A stretch of 64,000 bases of DNA from CAVXEH01 sp963805645. Lineage in GTDB: Bacteria; Chloroflexota; Limnocylindria; QHBO01. The notes beneath the pieces are model-generated. The model worked only from the letters and a program-made list of their open reading frames with translations. It was not told the origin of the DNA and made no database searches. Shown piece after piece: positions 8,872-17,500 of the stretch. The stretch is taken from the NCBI GenBank assembly GCA_963805645.1, contig CAWDVA010000010.1, forward strand, positions 124,001 to 188,000, given 5' to 3'. Both the position numbers and the translations under genes were made by a program. Each line of letters opens with the position of its first letter. The stretch's first letter is position 1.

Positions 8872-9333
8872 ATGGCACCCGAATCCGATCCCCCGCATAT
8901 CGATGACCCGGCCGCCCGCGACCCGGCGGACGACGAGCGGACGCCCATTGGCGTCCTGCTGTGGTTCGCCTGGGCCTTCATCCTGCTGGGCCTGACCGGC
9001 ATCCTGCTGCCGAAGATCGTCGGCTTCGTCGACTTCAGCGCCAACGCGCCGTTCTCCATCCTGGGGATCTTCATGATGGGCGAGATTGCCGTGCTCATCT
9101 TCGGGATCACCGTGGCGCTGCAGCGCAAGAGGATCGCCTGGCGCTTCGCGGTGGGCATCGCGCTGCTCGCCGCGCCGGTGCTCGCCGGCCTTCCGCCCGC
9201 CGTGCTGTACTTCGACGCGCGCGCGGCATCGGGCTGGTACACGCTGTTCGTCCCGGTCGGCGTGCTCATCAGCCTCGTGCTCGTCGTCGGCCTCCTGCGA
9301 CCCGGCGCGCGCGCCTACTTCAACGAGGACTGA
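8872..9333 (+). CDS. Small integral membrane protein, unknown function
   Basis: The ATG at 8872 opens 153 residues divergent from the kinase gene. After an acidic, Pro/Asp-rich N-terminus of about 23 residues there are four predicted helices: LLWFAWAFILLGLTGILL, ILGIFMMGEIAVLIFGITVA, FAVGIALLAAPVLAGLP and LFVPVGVLISLVLVVGLL. I do not recognise the family. A TACCAT hexamer at 8857-8862 ends 9 bases before the ATG with no ribosome binding site between, so the message may have almost no leader. Its job cannot be inferred from its neighbours: the kinase is divergent, and the downstream hydrolase has its own promoter. Confidence 0.75.
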   Translation: MAPESDPPHIDDPAARDPADDERTPIGVLLWFAWAFILLGLTGILLPKIVGFVDFSANAPFSILGIFMMGEIAVLIFGITVALQRKRIAWRFAVGIALLAAPVLAGLPPAVLYFDARAASGWYTLFVPVGVLISLVLVVGLLRPGARAYFNED

Positions 9334-9351
9334 GCCGCACGGGTCGGCTCC

Positions 9352-9357
9352 TATAAT
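9352..9357 (+). promoter_or_regulatory. Consensus -10 element of a leaderless promoter
   Basis: A perfect TATAAT ends six bases before the GTG start of the downstream hydrolase. Transcription would begin at or next to the start codon, so the mRNA should be leaderless. There is no ribosome binding site and no clear -35 at the expected distance. It is the clearest of several similar arrangements in this window. Confidence 0.7.
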
Positions 9358-9363
9358 CCGTCC

Positions 9364-10305
9364 GTGAAGCTGCTTGCCTTCGCGCCTCGCTCGACGCGCG
9401 AGGGCCCATCCGTCGAACCGCCGCGCATCGGCTTCGTCACACCCGGCGGGATCCGTGACCTGACACCCCTGGGCATCACGGACATGCCGTCCGCCATCGC
9501 CGCGGGCGCCAGCCGCCTCGCCGACCTCGCCGAGTCGCTGGAGCGGGCGGGAGGACCGGCCATCGACCCCAGCACCGTCGGGCTGCGGGCGCCCGTCGCG
9601 CGGCCGGGCAAGATCGTGTGCGTGGGGCTCAACTACCGCGACCACTGCCGCGAGCAGGAGATCGAGCCGCCCCCGTACCCGCGCCTGTTCGCGAAGTTCG
9701 CGAACGCGGTGAACGACCCGGGAGCGCCCATCGTGCGCCCGGCCGCGACCGAGAAGCTCGACGTCGAATGCGAGCTCGCGGTCGTCATCGGCCGCACGGT
9801 CTCACACATCTCCCCGGACGAGGCGCTTGACGCGGTCTTCGGCTACACGGTCCTCAACGACATCACGATGCGCGACCTCCAGAAGGAGGATCGGCAATGG
9901 CTGCGCGCCAAGGGCGCTGACGGGTTCGCGCCCATGGGCCCGGTCCTCGTCACGCGCGACGAGATCGTCGACCCGCAGGCATTGCGCCTGCGCTCGTCGG
10001 TGAACGGCGAGCCCTGGCAGGACTCGACCACGGCGGAGATGGTCTTCGACGTCAGGACCATCCTCGCGTTCGTCTCGCGGTACATCCGCCTCGAGCCCGG
10101 AGACGTCATCGCAACCGGCACCCCGGCCGGCGTCGGGCACTACCAGCGACCCCCGCGCTACCTTTCCGGCGGGGACGCGGTCCGCTGCGAGATCGAGGGA
10201 ATCGGGGCCCTCGACAACACGGTGATCGACGAGACGCCGCGCATCCACGACCACGCCGCCGCGGCAGGGGTCGGGATCGCGGTCGGAGCGGGAGCGAAGC
10301 CATGA
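9364..10305 (+). CDS. Fumarylacetoacetate hydrolase-family protein
   Basis: A 313-residue protein of the FAH superfamily, whose members hydrolyse or decarboxylate beta-diketo acids using a divalent metal. An N-terminal ~75-residue lead domain precedes the catalytic core. The core opens with IVCVGLNYRDHCREQ, has the first metal ligands in KLDVECELAVVIGR, then GYTVLNDITMRDLQ and the C-terminal GDVIATGTPAGVGH. The GTG start at 9364 fits the TATAAT placed six bases upstream. Its stop overlaps the threonine dehydrogenase start (ATGA), so it heads the threonine-degradation transcript. The substrate may be a keto-acid by-product of that pathway, but this is inference; 2-keto-3-deoxy or acylpyruvate hydrolase activity is equally possible. 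Confidence 0.9.
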   Translation: MKLLAFAPRSTREGPSVEPPRIGFVTPGGIRDLTPLGITDMPSAIAAGASRLADLAESLERAGGPAIDPSTVGLRAPVARPGKIVCVGLNYRDHCREQEIEPPPYPRLFAKFANAVNDPGAPIVRPAATEKLDVECELAVVIGRTVSHISPDEALDAVFGYTVLNDITMRDLQKEDRQWLRAKGADGFAPMGPVLVTRDEIVDPQALRLRSSVNGEPWQDSTTAEMVFDVRTILAFVSRYIRLEPGDVIATGTPAGVGHYQRPPRYLSGGDAVRCEIEGIGALDNTVIDETPRIHDHAAAAGVGIAVGAGAKP

Positions 10306-11363
10306 CAGTCACGACATCCGAGGTGGGCGCACGCACCATGCGGGCGCTGGCCAAGACACGCCCGGAGCCCGGAGCGGAGCTGATCGAGCGCAAGGTCCCG
10401 GCCCCGGGTCCTGGACAGGTGCTCCTCAAGATGGTCGCCGCCTCGATCTGCGGGACGGACTACCACCTCTATGCCTGGGATCCGTGGGCACGCGAGATCC
10501 TCAAGCCACCCACGATCCTGGGCCACGAGCTGGCGGGCATCGTGGCGGCCACCGGTGCCGGGGTCACCCGCGTCAGGGAGGGGGACCTCGTCGGCGTGGA
10601 GAGCCACATCGTGTGCTGGGACTGCGCCCAGTGCCGCCGTGGCCAGATGCACCTGTGCCGCGATCTGAAGGTGATCGGCGCCCACGTCGACGGCGGGTTC
10701 GCCGAGTACGTGGTCATCCCCCAGGAGAACGCCATCGAGAGCAACGGCCTTGAGCCGGCCGTCGTGGCGCTGCAGGAACCCATGGGCAACGCCGTGCACG
10801 CCGCGTTCGCCGAGCCGATCGAAGGCAAGAGCGTGGCGGTCACCGGATGCGGCCCCATCGGCCTGTGCTCGGTGGGAATCGCCAAGGCCTCGGGCGCCTC
10901 GCTGGTCGTCGCCACCGACACCGAGCCGTATCGGCTCGAGCTGGCGCGGCTGATGGGCGCCGACCTGGCCCTGGACGCGCGCGACCCCGACACCGTGCGC
11001 CGGATCCTGGACGCGACCGGCGAGGACGGGGTGGAGGTGGTCCTGGAGATGAGCGGCTCGGCGCCCGCGCTCAACCAGGCGCTCGAGTTCATCACGCGCG
11101 GCGGACGCATCAGCCTGCTCGGGATCTTCGCCACCCCGGTGAGCGTGGACCTCTCCGACCTGTTCATCCAGAAGGGGCTCCGGCTGTACGGGATCTACGG
11201 TCGCCGCATCTACGAGACGTGGGAGCAGACCCAGGATCTCCTCCGCTCGGGGCGGTTCGATCCGAGCCCCATCCTGACCCACCGGTTCGACCTGGCCGAC
11301 TGGCAGCAGGGCTTCGACCTGATCGCCTCCAGGCACGCCGGCAAGGTGGTGCTCCTGCCCTGA
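10302..11363 (+). CDS. tdh: L-threonine 3-dehydrogenase (zinc-dependent)
   Basis: Oxidises L-threonine to 2-amino-3-oxobutyrate with NAD. The 353-residue medium-chain dehydrogenase carries the catalytic zinc ligands in SICGTDYHLY and LGHELAG and the structural zinc cluster CWDCAQCRRGQMHLC. The nucleotide-binding VTGCGPIGLCSVGIAKASG is followed by an acidic Asp in VATDTEP, consistent with NAD rather than NADP. The start overlaps the upstream stop by four bases. The next gene is glycine C-acetyltransferase, the enzyme that consumes the unstable product, and this pairing makes the threonine assignment firmer than sequence alone. Sorbitol or other polyol dehydrogenase activity is the alternative. 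Confidence 0.93.
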   Translation: MTVTTSEVGARTMRALAKTRPEPGAELIERKVPAPGPGQVLLKMVAASICGTDYHLYAWDPWAREILKPPTILGHELAGIVAATGAGVTRVREGDLVGVESHIVCWDCAQCRRGQMHLCRDLKVIGAHVDGGFAEYVVIPQENAIESNGLEPAVVALQEPMGNAVHAAFAEPIEGKSVAVTGCGPIGLCSVGIAKASGASLVVATDTEPYRLELARLMGADLALDARDPDTVRRILDATGEDGVEVVLEMSGSAPALNQALEFITRGGRISLLGIFATPVSVDLSDLFIQKGLRLYGIYGRRIYETWEQTQDLLRSGRFDPSPILTHRFDLADWQQGFDLIASRHAGKVVLLP

Positions 11364-11379
11364 TCCACGCCGGGGGTCC

Positions 11380-11385
11380 GATAAT
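11380..11385 (+). promoter_or_regulatory. -10 element between tdh and kbl
   Basis: GATAAT on the plus strand lies 36 bases before the chosen kbl GTG. It would give kbl its own short-leader transcript, alongside read-through from tdh. No good -35 is visible. Confidence 0.4.
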
Positions 11386-11421
11386 GGATCGCAGCACGCA
11401 CGCATGAACGGGAGAGAAGCC

Positions 11422-12651
11422 GTGGCCGACACCCCATCGAGCGCCGCATCGGCGCGCTCGCGCAACCCGCTCGCCTTCCTCGAGGCCGATATCGAGGACC
11501 TGAAGGCCAAGGGCATCTTCCGGCGCCTGCGCGTGGTCCAGGGCGAGCAGAAGAGCCGATGCGTCATCGACGGGCGCGAGGTGATCACCCTGTCGAGCAA
11601 CAACTACCTGGGGCTCAACACCCACCCACGGCTGCGCGAGGCGGCGATCCGGGCCGTGGAGGAGTACGGTGCCGGGTCGGGTGCGGTGCGCACCATCGCC
11701 GGGACCATGAGCCTTCACGAGGAGCTCGAGGCGCGCCTGGCGACCTTCAAGCACGTCGAGGCGGTCCTCACCTTCCAGTCGGGCTTCACCTGCAACACCG
11801 GCGTCATCCCGGTCATCGCGCCGGAGAGCGCGGTCATCGTCAGCGACGCTCTCAACCACGCCAGCATCATCGACGGCATCCGGCTCACGAAGGCGGAACG
11901 CAAGATCTTTCCGCATGCCGATATCGACGGCCTGCGCCAGGCCCTGCGCGAGGTGCGCTCCGCTCCCGGGGGCGCCGATCGCACGGTGGTGGTCCTGACC
12001 GATGGCGTCTTCAGCATGGACGGCGACATCGCCAACCTGCCGGAGATCGTCGCCGCGGCCGAGGAGGCCGATGCGGCGGTCTACGTCGACGACGCGCACG
12101 CCTCCGGCGTCCTGGGGCGCAACGGGCGCGGGTCTGTGGACCATTTCGATCTTCACGGGCGGGTCCAGGTCCAGGTCGGAACGCTCTCGAAGGCGATCGG
12201 CGTGCTCGGTGGCTACGTCGCGGGCTCCTCGACGCTGCGCACCATCCTCGAGCACAAGGCGCGCCCGTTCCTGTTCTCCACCTCGCATCCGCCAGCCGTC
12301 GCGGCCGCCTGCATTGCCGCGATCGACGTGCTCGAGACCGAGCCGCAGCTCATCGAGCGGCTGTGGGACAACACCCGCTTCTTCAAGGCCGGGCTCGAGC
12401 GGCTCGGCTTCGACACCGGCCACTCGGAGACCCCCATCACCCCGGTGATCGTGGGGAAGGGGGCGCTGGCCATGAAGCTCTCGGACCGGCTGTTCGAGGA
12501 GGGCGTCTTCGCGCAGGGGATCGGCTTCCCGACCGTCCCGGAGGACAAGAGCCGGGTACGAACCATCGTGACCGCAGAGCACAGCCGCGAGGAGCTCCAG
12601 GTCTGCCTGGACGCGTTCGAGCGGGTGGGTCGCGAGCTGGCCATCATCTAG
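11422..12651 (+). CDS. kbl: Glycine C-acetyltransferase (2-amino-3-ketobutyrate CoA ligase)
   Basis: PLP enzyme that cleaves 2-amino-3-oxobutyrate with CoA to glycine and acetyl-CoA. Alpha-oxoamine synthase features are the SSNNYLGLNTHPRLREAA opening, GAGSGAVRTIAGTM, NHASIIDGIRLTKA with the cofactor-stacking His, VYVDDAHASGVLG with the PLP Asp, and the Schiff-base Lys in GTLSKAIGVLGGY. I start it at the GTG at 11422 (409 residues), which has GGGAGA six bases upstream; an ATG at 11404 would add six residues but has no ribosome binding site. It lies 58 bases after tdh and completes the threonine-to-glycine route. 8-Amino-7-oxononanoate synthase is the close alternative, but the tdh context argues against it. 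Confidence 0.93.
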   Translation: MADTPSSAASARSRNPLAFLEADIEDLKAKGIFRRLRVVQGEQKSRCVIDGREVITLSSNNYLGLNTHPRLREAAIRAVEEYGAGSGAVRTIAGTMSLHEELEARLATFKHVEAVLTFQSGFTCNTGVIPVIAPESAVIVSDALNHASIIDGIRLTKAERKIFPHADIDGLRQALREVRSAPGGADRTVVVLTDGVFSMDGDIANLPEIVAAAEEADAAVYVDDAHASGVLGRNGRGSVDHFDLHGRVQVQVGTLSKAIGVLGGYVAGSSTLRTILEHKARPFLFSTSHPPAVAAACIAAIDVLETEPQLIERLWDNTRFFKAGLERLGFDTGHSETPITPVIVGKGALAMKLSDRLFEEGVFAQGIGFPTVPEDKSRVRTIVTAEHSREELQVCLDAFERVGRELAII

Positions 12652-12759
12652 CCAAAGGGACCGTTGCCGGGCGACACCGGTCCTACTGGCCGACGCCAGT
12701 TGCGGGTGGTACGGTTGCCCGGCGCCGCCCCGTCCCAGCAGAGGTGCCCGATCCGGCTC

Positions 12760-13410
12760 ATGCGAGAGCGACCCCTGGACCTGATCCTGACGCAGCCCAT
12801 TGGGCGCGCGCGCACCCGTCAAACCCAGGGCAGCGCACGGGGTGAGCGTGCCGCCACCGACGTCGACACGCTGGCACGGGCGGCGGCGGCCGGGGATGTC
12901 ACCGCCGTCGGGAGCCTCTACGACGAGCTCGTGGGTCCCATCTACCGCTACGTCGCCGTCCGTGTGCGCCGCCGGGAGGACGCCGAGGACCTGACCCAGC
13001 TCGTCTTCGAGCGGATCGTCGCGGCCCTGCCGCGATACCACGCGAACGGGCGGCCCTTCACGGCCTGGGCCTTCCGCATCGCGCGCAACGCCGTGATCGA
13101 CCATGTGCGACGGGAGCGGCCGACCGAGCCACTCGGGCCTGCCCACGATCAGTCCGGCGGACAGGAAGTCGAGGCCATCAGTTTGAAGGGGGAGCAGATC
13201 GAGGAGCTGCGCCGGGCGATCCAGCTGCTCACCCCCGACCAGCGCGAGGCGCTGACCCTGCGGTTCGTCGCCGGCCTTTCGGCCGAAGAGGCTGCGCAGG
13301 TCATGGGCCGCCGTGCGGGGACCATCCGGGGGCTCACCTTCCGGGCCATCAATGCTCTCCGCCGCCTCATGGCGGAGGACGGTCGTGAGCCGGGAGGGCC
13401 GCAGCCGTGA
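12760..13410 (+). CDS. ECF-type RNA polymerase sigma factor
   Basis: A sigma-70 family extracytoplasmic-function factor, about 216 residues from the ATG at 12760. Upstream in-frame GTG and TTG codons exist, so the exact start is uncertain. Region 2 is IYRYVAVRVRRREDAEDLTQ followed by FTAWAFRIARNAVIDHVRR. After a short linker, region 4 is LTPDQREALTLRFVAGLSAEE with the helix-turn-helix AAQVMGRRAGTIRGLTFRAI. Its stop overlaps the start of the DUF5667 gene (GTGA), so the two are translationally coupled. The usual anti-sigma factor is absent, and the DUF5667 membrane protein may take that place. The target promoters are unknown; the surface-protein genes nearby are obvious candidates to test. Confidence 0.9.
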   Translation: MRERPLDLILTQPIGRARTRQTQGSARGERAATDVDTLARAAAAGDVTAVGSLYDELVGPIYRYVAVRVRRREDAEDLTQLVFERIVAALPRYHANGRPFTAWAFRIARNAVIDHVRRERPTEPLGPAHDQSGGQEVEAISLKGEQIEELRRAIQLLTPDQREALTLRFVAGLSAEEAAQVMGRRAGTIRGLTFRAINALRRLMAEDGREPGGPQP

Positions 13411-14246
13411 GCCTGCTCGACGCCCCGCTGGCACTGCTCGGTCGGGTGCGCGGTCGACGCCGGCCGCAGGTCCGACCGGACGATCCCGTGGCACGTCTGG
13501 TCGCTCGCACCACCGGCCGGCTCCGACCTGCCACCACGTACCGGCGCCGGCTCCGCGGTCACGTCGTGAACCAGTACGTTGCCATGCGGGAGGGCCTGGC
13601 ACCGGTCCGGCCTCGCCAACGCGAGATGGGTCGAATCGGGCGCGCCGTGCTCTATGCGTCGCTCGGGCTCGCCGTCTCGGTGACGGCGGTCGGTGCGGCA
13701 TCCCAGGGGTCCCTGCCGGGCGATGCCCTGTATCCGGTCAAGCGCCAGATCGAGGAGGTGCGCCTGGAGATCGCGCCGGCGTGGGCTCGGCCGACCCTGG
13801 TGGCCATGCTCCTCGATGAGCGTCTCTCCGAGGTCGAGCAGCTGGCACGCAAGGGGGAGTGGGACCGCGTTTCCGCCGCGGGGGCGGGTGTCGAGGCCGC
13901 GGAAGCCGCGCTCAGCGCGGTCGCTGGCGCCGTTCCTCATCGGCAGGAGCAGGCGCTTGCCCGTCACACCGATGTGCTCTCCGCCCTCCTCGCCGCGGCA
14001 CCCGTATCGGCGCAACCGGGCCTGGAGCACGCCCTGGCGGCATCCAGCAAGGCCGCTGCGGCAATGGCCCAGGGAACCGGCGCCCATGGCCCGGCCGGCG
14101 CGCCCGGCCAATCCGGTACGGATACGGCATCTGCCACGCCGAAGGCGACCAGATCGCCCAGGCCGACGCCCACACCGCGCGAGTCGTCCAAGCCCGCCGG
14201 CGCCGCGTCGTCGCCCGGACAGCCCGCCAACCCCGGCGCGAACTAG
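13407..14246 (+). CDS. DUF5667-domain membrane protein coupled to the ECF sigma factor
   Basis: A 279-residue protein whose GTG start overlaps the sigma-factor stop. A basic cytoplasmic N-terminus of about 80 residues precedes one transmembrane helix (VLYASLGLAVSVTAVGAASQ, near residues 81-100). The DUF5667 signature then follows directly as GSLPGDALYPVKRQIEEVRLEI, and a helical region and a Pro/Ser/Thr-rich tail lie outside. The topology, with a cytosolic basic part, one helix and an external domain, is what a membrane-bound sigma regulator would have. The coupling to the sigma gene supports that inference, although no zinc-type anti-sigma motif is present. Confidence 0.85.
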   Translation: MSLLDAPLALLGRVRGRRRPQVRPDDPVARLVARTTGRLRPATTYRRRLRGHVVNQYVAMREGLAPVRPRQREMGRIGRAVLYASLGLAVSVTAVGAASQGSLPGDALYPVKRQIEEVRLEIAPAWARPTLVAMLLDERLSEVEQLARKGEWDRVSAAGAGVEAAEAALSAVAGAVPHRQEQALARHTDVLSALLAAAPVSAQPGLEHALAASSKAAAAMAQGTGAHGPAGAPGQSGTDTASATPKATRSPRPTPTPRESSKPAGAASSPGQPANPGAN

Positions 14247-14430
14247 CCCTCCTTTCACCCGGGCGACCGGACCAGGCGCCGACCAGCCGACGGTCGGTCA
14301 GGCGCCGCCCGCGACGAGAAGAGCACCGGTAGCTGATGGGCGGCGCGCCGGCACGGGTCCGCCGGGCCGGCATGGGTCCGCGAGGGCCAGTGCTTCACGC
14401 GCGGCGGGGACACCCTGCGCCACAACAGAA

Positions 14431-14460
14431 GACGGGGTAGAGGCGAACCTCTACCCCGTC
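14431..14460. terminator. Bidirectional hairpin terminator between convergent genes
   Basis: GACGGGGTAGAGG, a CGAA loop, then CCTCTACCCCGTC form a perfect 13-base-pair stem with a tetraloop in the 279-base gap between the convergent DUF5667 and DUF11 genes. No long U-tract follows on either strand. I see nothing else in this gap. Confidence 0.8.
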
Positions 14461-14525
14461 CCTGCCAGGGGGGCTGGTGCCATCTTCGAGGACCGGCCGC
14501 GCGGCCGGCCCTCGGATCTCACTTG

Positions 14526-17500
14526 CTAGCGACGGCGACGCACCGCCTTCACGTTGGCCAGGGTCAGGACACCCAGCGAGCCGAGGAGCACGAGCACCAG
14601 CAGCTCGACCGGGACCTGGATCGGCTCACCGTTCTGGCTCAGCACCAGGGCGGTGTTCGGCACCGAGGCGCTGGGCGTCGGCGTCGCCGCCTCGACCTGC
14701 TCCGAGGTCACGCGGACCTCGTCGGTGCCGGTGTCCTCCGGGGTCTGATCCGAGACGATGCTCGCCACGTTGACGATCGGTCCCGTCTCAGGCGCGTCGG
14801 AGTCGATCGTCGTCACGAACGACACGCTACCGCTCGCGTCGAGGTTGGCGAACGTCCAGGTGATCGTCCGCGTCCCCGCGTCGTACGTTCCGCCGTTGTC
14901 GGCGCTGACGAAGGTCAGGTAGTCCGGCAGCGGGTCACTGATCACCGCGTTGGTGACCGGTCCGTTGGTGAGCGTGTAGGTCAGCGTCCAGGTGACCTGG
15001 GCGCCGTCCGGCGTCACCGACTTCAGCGAGCCGTCCGCGTTGAAGACGAAGTGGACCTCGTCGACGCTCGCGGCCTTGTCGATCACCAGCTCCGGCACGC
15101 GGACGGTGACGTCCGACACGTCGGTGCACTCTTCACCGATCGTCTCGGTGTCGGGGCACTGCGTGTTCGGGCTGGTCACCACAACCACGTTCTCCAGAAC
15201 CTGGCCGTCCGTGTCATCCGCGCTGACCTTGGCCTGGTACGAGAGCACGGTCAGCCCATCGAGGCTGGCGAACTGCCAGGTGATGGTCCGATCGGCGCTG
15301 CTCCAGGTGCCGCCATTGCTGATGTTGGTCGGATCGTCCAGGCCGGCCGGCAGGGTGTCCACGACCTCCGCGTTCAGCGCCGGGCCGTCGGAGACGGTGA
15401 CGGTGAGCGTGTAGGTCACGGTCGTGCCGGGCAGCACGGACGAGATCTGGTCGTTGACCTTCTGGATCCGGATGACGGGGCAGGTGACGTCGATCGACGC
15501 CGAATCCGTCACGTCATCGTTGTTGTCGGCGGAGGCCGTGGCCTCGTTCGGCAGGGTTCCGCAGTCGTCGCGCGTGGTGTCGGCGACCACGGTGATGCTG
15601 GCGCTCGGCTGAGCCTGGGTGGTGGGTCCAGCCAGGTTGCCGAAGTCGCAGTGAAGGGTCTGGGATCCCGCCGCTCCGGTCACCGAGCAGGTGCCCGGGC
15701 CGCTGTAGGCGGGAGAGATGCTCCAGCTCAGGGCGCCGCCGCCCGCAGGCAGCGGATCGTTCAGCTGGGCGTTCTGGGCCGTACCGGCGCCATTGTTCCA
15801 GACCACGATGGTGAAGCTCGCGCTGTCACCGCCGTTGATCGAGCTGTTGGCTGCGGTCTTGGCGATGTTCAGGCCCGGGCACTCGACGGTGACATCGGCT
15901 TCCGGATTGAGCTCGTCGTGGTTGCTGGCCGTGACGCTGGCCACGTTCGACAGCGTCGAGCAGTCCGCCTTGGCGGTGTCGCTCGTCACGTGCACGCTGA
16001 CCGAGTCGCCGGGTGCCAGGTCGCCGAAGGAGCACTCCAGCGTCTGGGAGCCGGCCGAGCCGGAGATCGAGCACGGGTTGCCCGCCGGCTGGCTTTCGAT
16101 GGACCAGCTGAGGTCCGCGCCCGCCGGCAGCGGGTCGTTCAGGGCGACGTCATGGGCGGTTCCGGTGCCGGAGGCGTCGCTGTTGCTGACGGTGATCGTG
16201 AAGCCGATCTGGCTCCCGGCCGAGACCGGGCTGGCATCGGCGGTCTTGGTCGCCGTCAGGTCAGGGCACTCGACCGTGATGTCGGCCGAGCTCGTGTTGT
16301 TCTCCGTGTCCGCCTCGGCCTCGTTGGTGGCCGCGACGGTTGCGGTGTTGTGCAGGACGCCGCAGTCCGCGGCATCGGTCTCGCCCCAGACATGGATCGT
16401 GGCACTTGCGCCGGAGGCCATGTCAGCGAAGTCGCAGGAGAGCACGCCGCTCGTGATCGAGCACGAGGCGGAGTCCTCGCTCCAGTCGACGCCGGCCGGG
16501 AGCGTGTCGTCGAGGGTGACGCTCTTTGCCGTCCCCTCGCCGTCGTTGCTGACGACGATGGTGAAGGCCGCGGTGTCACCCGCGCTGATGGTCCCGTTGT
16601 CTGCGGTCTTGAGGACCGTGACATCGGGGCACAGGACGTCGGTCGAGTCCGAGTCCTCGTTGTTGCCGAGGGCCGATGCCGGCTCGTTGCTGGCGCTGAC
16701 GTCAGCGATGTTCTCGATGGTCCCGCAGCTCTCGCCCGTGGTGGGGCTCGTGATGTGGACCGTGTAGCTGGCGTTGTGGGCCATGGTCCCGAAGTCGCAG
16801 GAGAGCACGCCGGTGCCCGAATCGATCGAGCAGTCGCCGGCTCCGGTGCCGCCGTCGATGCTCCAGCTCAGGCCGGAGTCGGACGGCAGGGTGTCGGTCA
16901 GCGACACGTTCGCGGCCGCGCCATCACCGATGTTGGACACGGTCATGGTGAAGCCGATGTCGTCGCCGGCGCTGACGGACTCGTCATCCGCCGTCTTGAC
17001 GACCTTGACGTCCGGGCAGAGCACCTGGGTCGACGCCGACTTGGAATCGGACCCGTCGTTGCTGGTGCCCACCGAGGCGGTGTTGTTGTAGGTCGCGCAG
17101 CTGGTGCTGCTCGTCGACGCCGTGATGTGGACGGTCAGGCTCGCGCCCGATGCCATCGTGATCGGCTGGCCCGCGAGGGTCAGCTGCTGGCTGCCGTCGG
17201 AACCGGTGATCGCGAAGCTCGCCGGATCGCCGGTGGAGCTGTCGATCACCCAGTGGACCGGGGTCGACGCATTGCCGCCCGGGAGGGAGTCGGTCAGGGT
17301 CACGCCGTGGGCGTCGCCCTCTCCGCTGTTGCTCACCGTGACCGTGAAGCCAATGGGACTCCCGGCGCTCACGGATGCTGCGTCAGCATCCTTGCTGACG
17401 TGAATCTGCGGAGACAGGCACTCGATCGTCGCCGATGCCTGGATCTTGTCGTGGTTGTCCGCCTCGGCCGACGCCGTGTTCGGATAGGTGGCGCAGGCCT

